NCBI GenBank assembly: GCA_020628755.1
Contig: JAHDEQ010000056.1
Coordinates: 2,067-21,015 of the forward strand
Reading direction: 5' to 3'
Length of the DNA stretch: 18,949 bases
Source of the DNA: Saprospiraceae bacterium
GTDB lineage: Bacteria > Bacteroidota > Bacteroidia > Chitinophagales > Saprospiraceae
How positions within the stretch are numbered: the first letter of the stretch is position 1; each line of letters opens with the position of its first letter. The notes below the pieces were generated by a model that saw only the letters and a program-made list of their open reading frames with translations, had not been told where the DNA came from and searched no databases. A program made the position numbers and the translations under genes. Shown one piece after another: positions 13,882-18,949 of this stretch.

Positions 13882-16689
13882 ATGAGAAACACTACTACAC
13901 GTCTGGTGGGGCTATTGCTATATGCCACCTTGCTTACTGGTTCGATATACGGACAAGTAGAACACTCTAATAAAGAAATTCTTTCCGCTATACAAGTAGA
14001 ACGTAGTAGCTATGCTGACAGCTATTTTTTAATCTTATCTTTTCAGGATATTCCTGACTATCATATTTTAGAAACGCTCTCCATAAATAATATTGAGCTA
14101 TTGGCCTATCAGGGCAATCAAAGCTATCTAGCAGCTATTCCTACTGGTTTTGACTTAGAAAAACTATACAATCTTGAAGTCAAAACAATAGCTGAGGTAG
14201 ATGCCAAGTCAAAATTGACAAAAACTATCAGAGAACAAAATTTTTCTGATGACTCAAAAAATACTAAAAAGATAGACCTAGTTTTAGGACTCAATAAGCC
14301 TTTTGTTCACAATGATTGGCAACAGCTTTGTAAAAAATATGATATTGAATTATTACAAATTATAAATGCCCAACACACCATCCAAGCGATTCGCTTGGAT
14401 GCTAACCAAATTACAAATCTAGCCCAGCACCCTAATATACGATGGATACAAGAAACAGAACCTACAGTTCAACGATTAAACTATGAAAATCGAGCCGTTC
14501 AAAAAGCCAATATTTTACAATCCAATATGGCGAATGGTTTAAACCTGCTAGGCGAAGGAGTTGTAGTTGGTGTAGGTGATGGTGGTGAATTAGGAGCGCA
14601 TATAGATTTTAATTGTAGAGTACACAATCAAGCCGATGGTACTTATAGCTCCTATGGTGCGCATGGCGACCATGTATCAGGTACAATTGCTGGGGCAGGT
14701 AATCTAGATCCCCTTACAGCAGGGATTGCTCCTAAGGCGGAACTTTTGATTCAAAAAACAACCAATATCATTTACAATACTGAAGAGTATGTACAAGAAT
14801 TTGGAATGGTCATCACCAACAACTCCTACGGAGTTGGTGCGGACTGCGCTTCCAATGGCAGTTATAATTATTCTAGTATCAACTTAGATAAACAATTGCG
14901 AGAAAACGAACAGTTGATTCATCTGTTTGCAGCAGGTAATAGTGGTAATGACATTTGTGGAAATTATCCGCCTGGCTACAAAACAGTACTTCGCTACTAT
15001 GGAGCAGCCAAAAATGTATTGACTGTTGGTGCCGTTGATAAAAACAGAACAATTGCAAATTTGTCGAGTCGTGGCCCAGTTGCAGATGGACGCATCAAAC
15101 CCGAAATTTGTGGGGTAGGAGTAGATGTAGAGTCAACAGGTCGAGAATTTAATTATTTTGAACTAAGTGGTACAAGCATGGCAACTCCAGCGGTAGCAGG
15201 GACGATGGCCTTATTGTACGAGCATTATCGCAATGAAAACAACCAACAAAACCCCAAAGGGGCTTTGATGAAAGCCATTGCTTGTAATACGGCCGAAGAT
15301 TTGGGTACCAAAGGTCCTGATTATACTTATGGTTTTGGTTTGATTAATGCAAAGCGTGCAGCCGATGCCATTAGCAATAAACAATATTTTGAGGGCAATA
15401 TAAATCATGCTTCTTATGAAAATTTTACGATAGAAATTCCTGAAAACGTAGCTCAACTCAAGGTGATGCTTTATTGGCACGATGTAGAGGCCGAGGTGGT
15501 TACTTCCCAAGTATTGGTCAATGATTTAGATTTGAGAGTCATTGCTCCAAACAATATTTCTTATCGTCCTTGGATCTTAGATGCATCACCGAGTGAGGTG
15601 ATGGAAGCATCCGAAAGAGGTTTTGATAGACTCAATAACATAGAACAGGTAACAATTGATTTTCCTCTTGCTGGAAACCATGAGATTGAAGTAAGAGGTT
15701 ATCAAATACCAATGGGTGTACAAAATTTTCATATAACGTATGATTTTGTTTATGAAGGGGTGAATTTGACTTATCCTATTGGAGACGAAGCATTTATACC
15801 CAATTCTACAGAGTTGATACAGTGGGAAGCAGATTTCAATAATCAATCGTCTTTTAATTTAGAATACTCCAATGATGGAGGGCAAACATGGTCAAGTATT
15901 GCGGAAGATATACCAAGTAATGTACGTTCTTATACTTGGTCAGTCCCCAACGAGTTTGCAACCAATTGTAAGATACGAGTCAGCAAAAAAGACAATACGG
16001 CTTCCGCTACGAATGTACACAACTTTGAAATTCTCAAAAGACCAAGCAATTTGCAAATACAGTCGCCTTGCAACCAGCGTATAGAATTGACTTGGGACGA
16101 AGTCGAAAATGCTACTGGCTACGAAATCTATCTATTGGAGTGCGAAGAAATGAAAGCCATTTCTACGACACAAGAAAATCATTTTGTCTTGCTCGGCAAT
16201 TTAGATACTGACGTACGCTATTGGTTTGCGGTCAAAGCCATATTTGCTGGAGGGCACAAAAGTATTCGTACCAATGCAGTCGAAATTTTTCCCAGCACTA
16301 ATGCAGAATGTGGCCTAGCCATTGACAATACGATAACTACGATCCACGAACCCAAAGAAGAAATACCCGAAACGGCTATTGCTGATATTGAAATACATCG
16401 CCCCAAAGAAGAGTGGCCAGAGGCTTTTGCGATGCTTTTGCGTGAAGCGGTTTATCCCAATCCATTTACAGAAACCTTGAATCTTGACTTCAGACATTTA
16501 CCACATGAACACATAGATTTTGAGGTTGTCAATGTATTGGGGCGCAATGTCAAATCCAATATTCAATTTGAGGAGCATCGTCCCAAAGAGTTTAGCCTAC
16601 TTTTTGATGATGCCCTACCTTTAGGCGTATATTATATAAAGGTGTATTTTAATGAACACTATTTTAGTGTACCTGTGGTGAAGTTGTAA
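13882..16689 (+). CDS. T9SS-exported subtilisin-family (S8) serine protease
   Basis: This secreted protease has 935 residues from ATG 13882, where a signal peptide begins (MRNTTTRLVGLLLYATLLTG). An in-frame TTG seven codons upstream is less likely. After a prodomain-like region (about 25-200) the S8 triad is visible: Asp233 (VGVGDGG), His261 (HGDHVSGTIAG) and Ser432 (LSGTSMATP), with Asn353 of AAGNSGND as oxyanion residue. A beta-barrel domain resembling that of KP-43-type subtilases follows (about 505-625). Then come an Ig-like domain (about 627-718, with EYSNDGGQTW), an FnIII domain (about 719-804) and a linker. The type A T9SS sorting domain is at about 855-935 (YPNPF, VVNVLGRNV, LPLGVYYIKV, VPVVKL). 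It should be released or anchored at the cell surface, probably to digest proteins or peptides. It has its own long upstream region and is probably a separate unit from the copper block. Confidence 0.93.
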   Translation: MRNTTTRLVGLLLYATLLTGSIYGQVEHSNKEILSAIQVERSSYADSYFLILSFQDIPDYHILETLSINNIELLAYQGNQSYLAAIPTGFDLEKLYNLEVKTIAEVDAKSKLTKTIREQNFSDDSKNTKKIDLVLGLNKPFVHNDWQQLCKKYDIELLQIINAQHTIQAIRLDANQITNLAQHPNIRWIQETEPTVQRLNYENRAVQKANILQSNMANGLNLLGEGVVVGVGDGGELGAHIDFNCRVHNQADGTYSSYGAHGDHVSGTIAGAGNLDPLTAGIAPKAELLIQKTTNIIYNTEEYVQEFGMVITNNSYGVGADCASNGSYNYSSINLDKQLRENEQLIHLFAAGNSGNDICGNYPPGYKTVLRYYGAAKNVLTVGAVDKNRTIANLSSRGPVADGRIKPEICGVGVDVESTGREFNYFELSGTSMATPAVAGTMALLYEHYRNENNQQNPKGALMKAIACNTAEDLGTKGPDYTYGFGLINAKRAADAISNKQYFEGNINHASYENFTIEIPENVAQLKVMLYWHDVEAEVVTSQVLVNDLDLRVIAPNNISYRPWILDASPSEVMEASERGFDRLNNIEQVTIDFPLAGNHEIEVRGYQIPMGVQNFHITYDFVYEGVNLTYPIGDEAFIPNSTELIQWEADFNNQSSFNLEYSNDGGQTWSSIAEDIPSNVRSYTWSVPNEFATNCKIRVSKKDNTASATNVHNFEILKRPSNLQIQSPCNQRIELTWDEVENATGYEIYLLECEEMKAISTTQENHFVLLGNLDTDVRYWFAVKAIFAGGHKSIRTNAVEIFPSTNAECGLAIDNTITTIHEPKEEIPETAIADIEIHRPKEEWPEAFAMLLREAVYPNPFTETLNLDFRHLPHEHIDFEVVNVLGRNVKSNIQFEEHRPKEFSLLFDDALPLGVYYIKVYFNEHYFSVPVVKL

Positions 16690-16707
16690 AAGAGGTTTGC
16701 ATCAGTT

Positions 16708-17382
16708 TTAGAAAACATATTGCAATCTTAGGTCAGCACCAACTAACAACTTGTTGAATTGAAAATCATTAGATTTTAAATTTAAGCCAAATTTAAAGTT
16801 TATTTTTTGTGTGATTGGCCTTTGAATACCACAATTGATTGCTAGGTTTGACCAGGAAAGAACTCTGTTTTTAGAGGAAATAAGAATTTCATCTTTGTTT
16901 AAACTAGAAATTGATGTTAAAGCTATCCTTGAATTAATCTTTATCAATGGAGCATAAATAAATTCGGCATAAACATTTGTTTTAGCTATTTTTTTAAAAT
17001 TATGCCCTATACCTAGTATTGGTTCTATCAGATGATTTTTTTTATCATAGATGTGACTACATCCAAGTTCGGGTCTATTATAAGCAATATTATTGACAGG
17101 ATTAAAAAAAATAGAATCGGGAGCAGGATAGGTTACACAATCAATAGACACATTTCTTGTATGATATCGAATACCACTAAAGAAATATAGTTTTTCATTT
17201 TTTACTCCAAGCGTAATTGACAATCCATTTATTAGTTGGCTTTGACCAAAATTTAGGATGTCGTTGGAATTAAATAAATATTCAGGTTGATAACCAACTT
17301 CAATAAAAGGCCGACTATCATTTTGGGCTTTTAACGAGAAGGTTAGAAGCATGAAAAAAGACAAAAGAAAGAGAAGTCTCAT
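16708..17382 (-). CDS. Putative small outer-membrane beta-barrel protein
   Basis: No named family was recognised. The 224-residue protein starts with a clear signal peptide (MRLLFLLSFFMLLTFSLKAQ, cleavage near Ala19). The rest alternates polar and hydrophobic residues in strand-like stretches: FIEVGYQPEYLF, LSITLGVKNEKLYFFSGIRY, PILGIGHNF, NVYAEFIYAPL, INFKFGLNLKS and the end VGADLRLQYVF. A terminal aromatic residue is typical of outer-membrane barrels. Two Cys (at about 82 and 108) flank a probable long loop. Its 3' end meets that of the subtilase with 18 bases between. A perfect inverted repeat lies just upstream of its start and may belong to its leader or to the end of the gatB transcript. 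Confidence 0.7.
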   Translation of the reverse strand: MRLLFLLSFFMLLTFSLKAQNDSRPFIEVGYQPEYLFNSNDILNFGQSQLINGLSITLGVKNEKLYFFSGIRYHTRNVSIDCVTYPAPDSIFFNPVNNIAYNRPELGCSHIYDKKNHLIEPILGIGHNFKKIAKTNVYAEFIYAPLIKINSRIALTSISSLNKDEILISSKNRVLSWSNLAINCGIQRPITQKINFKFGLNLKSNDFQFNKLLVGADLRLQYVF

Positions 17383-17401
17383 AATTTATAAATAGCTTAA
17401 A

Positions 17402-17436
17402 TTGAAAAACCAAGTGATATATTATACCACTTGGTT
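17402..17436 (-). terminator. Hairpin with T-tract, likely gatB terminator
   Basis: Read on the minus strand, AACCAAGTG (17436-17428) pairs perfectly with CACTTGGTT (17416-17408) across 11 bases, and TTTCAA follows immediately, continuing the T-run of the stem. This is a good intrinsic-terminator shape for transcripts coming from gatB. It could instead be a regulatory hairpin in the leader of the barrel gene, whose start is at 17382. Confidence 0.5.
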
Positions 17437-17506
17437 AAACGATAAATGAATTCACTTATTTTAGTAAATTATGATTTAACATTAAGGACAGGAAGCCAAT
17501 CCAAAG

Positions 17507-17606
17507 GGGTGCATCCCAAATTGTCGCTTTAAAGTAGCTACGGAGACGCAAAGACGCAGAGAAATACTATTTTAATCGTTCTATAACGACAATTTGGGAT
17601 GCACCC
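17507..17606. mobile_element. MITE, 100 bases, perfect 20-base ends and 8-base target duplication
   Basis: The left end GGGTGCATCCCAAATTGTCG (17507-17526) is repeated exactly as reverse complement at 17587-17606. The direct repeat ATCCAAAG lies immediately outside both ends (17499-17506 and 17607-17614), the signature of a transposition event. The element is exactly 100 bases and has no reading frame, so it must have been moved by a transposase encoded elsewhere. An 8-base duplication occurs in several families (for example IS1595, ISL3, IS66, IS6); the ends do not let me choose. Inside, at 17541-17562 and read on the minus strand, are short phased units (TCTCTGCG, TCTTTGCG, TCTCCG). The perfect ends suggest a recent insertion. 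Confidence 0.88.
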
Positions 17607-17648
17607 ATCCAAAGATGGTAACGTTACTTCTAGTGAAAGCTCTTTTTC

Positions 17649-18949
17649 TTATCCTTTCAAATATTTCCGTAGCAAAGCATTAGTCGTTTTGGGTTCGGCT
17701 TTGCCCTTTGATGCTCGCATGATTTCGCCCATAAAAAAGCCAATCAAACCTTTTTTTCCTTTTTGATAAGCAGCAACTTTATCAGGATTTTTGGACAAGA
17801 CTTCTTGTACCAAATTGCTTAGAAAATCTTCATCTGCATCCTGAATCAAGTTCAAACGCTGTGCAACAGCAAGCGGCGTTTCTTTGGAGTTGAATAATTC
17901 GGGTAAGATACGTTGGTAAGCAATGGCATTGCTTACTTGACCATTTTGAATCAGCCCGACAAACTCCAACAATCTTTTCTGCTCAACAGGATAATCCTCA
18001 ATATGGATATGATTTTCTTGACAATATGGCCGAATTTTATTTATAATCAAATTAGCAATTGCCTTATAATTGGTTGTGGACGAACTAAGCGTACGATAAA
18101 AAAGAGCAACGCTTTTTTCCTCCGTCAAAATCGTCGCATCGTAATCCGAAAGTTGGTGCTGACTCGTAAATTCCTGATACAATTCTTTTGGCAAAGGTGG
18201 CATCAATTTGTGAATTGCCTTGATTTGTTTATCACTCAATTGTACGGGTGGCAAATCAGGCTCAGGAAAATAGCGGTAGTCATGTGCATCTTCTTTTGCA
18301 CGTAGGGGAGAAGTGACACCCGTTTCGGGGTCAAAATTAAGGGTTTGTTGGAGTACCTTTCCACCCGATTCGAGCAAATCTATTTGGCGTTTTACCTCGT
18401 AAGAAATAGCTCGTTTGGCATAACGCATAGAGTTGACATTTTTGATTTCACAGCGTTCGCCATATTTTTCAGCCCCTTTGATTCGTACCGAAACATTGAC
18501 ATCGCAACGCATCGAACCTTCCTCCATATTTCCATCCGAAATTTCGAGATAACGCACCAATTGACGCATCGCACTCATATAAGCATCCACTTCTTCGGCA
18601 GAACGCAAATCGGGTTCTGACACAATTTCGAGCAAAGGCACACCTGCCCGATTGAGATCAATATAGGAATGTTTTGGATTCAAATCATGAATAGATTTAC
18701 CTGCGTCTTCTTCCATGTGGATGTGGTGCAAGCGAATCGTTCGCTTGCCTGCATCAGTTTTGATTTCCAATTCGCCACCAATACAAACGGGTTCGGCATC
18801 CTGTGTGATTTGATAACCTTTTGGTAAATCCGCATAAAAATAATTTTTCCTATCAAATTTATTCAACGAATTGATTCGACTACCCAAAGCCAAGCCCAAT
18901 TTGACGGCCGACTCTACTTGCCGCTTATTTAAGCGCGGCAAAGTGCCAG
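17649..18949 (-). CDS. gatB: Asp-tRNA(Asn)/Glu-tRNA(Gln) amidotransferase subunit B, 5' truncated by the window
   Basis: GatB binds misacylated Glu-tRNA(Gln) or Asp-tRNA(Asn) and, in the GatCAB complex, amidates it with ammonia from GatA. Family motifs are clear: LNKRQVESAVKLGLALG, FDRKNYFYADLPKGYQITQ, HHIHMEEDAGKS, DLNRAGVPLLEIVSEPDLRS, YLEISDGNMEEGSMRCDVNVSVR and DYRYFPEPDLPP. The C-terminal YqeY-like tRNA-binding domain ends with GFFMGEIMRASKGKAEPKTTNALLRKYL. The stop is at 17649-17651. The frame is open through the window end, where G-T-L precede P-R-L-N as in full-length GatB, so the real start lies beyond 18949 and a start at 18941 is only apparent. About 433 codons are present; typical GatB has around 480. 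Confidence 0.96.
   Translation of the reverse strand, partial: GTLPRLNKRQVESAVKLGLALGSRINSLNKFDRKNYFYADLPKGYQITQDAEPVCIGGELEIKTDAGKRTIRLHHIHMEEDAGKSIHDLNPKHSYIDLNRAGVPLLEIVSEPDLRSAEEVDAYMSAMRQLVRYLEISDGNMEEGSMRCDVNVSVRIKGAEKYGERCEIKNVNSMRYAKRAISYEVKRQIDLLESGGKVLQQTLNFDPETGVTSPLRAKEDAHDYRYFPEPDLPPVQLSDKQIKAIHKLMPPLPKELYQEFTSQHQLSDYDATILTEEKSVALFYRTLSSSTTNYKAIANLIINKIRPYCQENHIHIEDYPVEQKRLLEFVGLIQNGQVSNAIAYQRILPELFNSKETPLAVAQRLNLIQDADEDFLSNLVQEVLSKNPDKVAAYQKGKKGLIGFFMGEIMRASKGKAEPKTTNALLRKYLKG

Noticed and set aside
18941..18949. gatB starting at the TTG at 18941
   Set aside because: The frame stays open to the window edge and upstream codons continue the GatB sequence, so the start is outside the window.

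Overview
The window looks like chromosome of a marine or aquatic Bacteroidota, probably a Saprospiria-like lineage. The evidence is a low G+C feel, a subtilase with a type IX secretion (T9SS) C-terminal sorting domain, a PD40/OmpA outer-membrane protein, MbnP-family lipoproteins, a Bacteroidota-type promoter (TAnnTTTG) and weak ribosome binding sites. The class-level placement is inference. No rRNA, tRNA, CRISPR array or complete insertion sequence was recognised.

Layout. 1-190: nested inverted repeats upstream of a short RsmI-like methylase (191-910). 975-2651: PD40/OmpA lipid-free outer-membrane protein. 2706-4120, minus strand: an uncharacterised coiled-coil protein, then a guanine-deaminase-like enzyme. 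4121-4290: divergent intergenic region with a nested inverted repeat. 4291-9411, plus strand: fatty acid hydroxylase/sterol desaturase family protein, DUF819 transporter-like protein, membrane-tethered methyltransferase, ApbE flavin transferase, then (after an unusual octamer-phased inverted repeat) an ExoX/DnaQ-like exonuclease. 9380-13254, plus strand: the most distinctive block, three MbnP-family lipoproteins followed by an MbnH/MauG-type di-heme peroxidase. 13255-13881: a 627-base region with several hairpins and no convincing gene. 13882-16689: a T9SS-exported subtilase. 16708-17382, minus strand: small putative outer-membrane beta-barrel. 17383-17648: a terminator-like hairpin and a 100-base MITE with perfect ends and target duplication. 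17649-18949, minus strand: GatB, cut by the window edge.

How the genes work together. The MbnP-MbnH pair is known from methanobactin loci and from many loci without methanobactin; the di-heme enzyme oxidises a tryptophan of MbnP to kynurenine, creating a copper site. Here one di-heme enzyme is tightly coupled to one MbnP (7 bases apart, own promoter) and sits downstream of two more MbnP paralogues. Two of the three keep a tryptophan at the aligned W-D-S-Y position; the first, Cys-rich one has threonine there. The locus therefore looks like an expanded copper-handling system with one member that may not be a substrate of the enzyme. The remaining genes are mostly single-gene units of housekeeping or envelope function.
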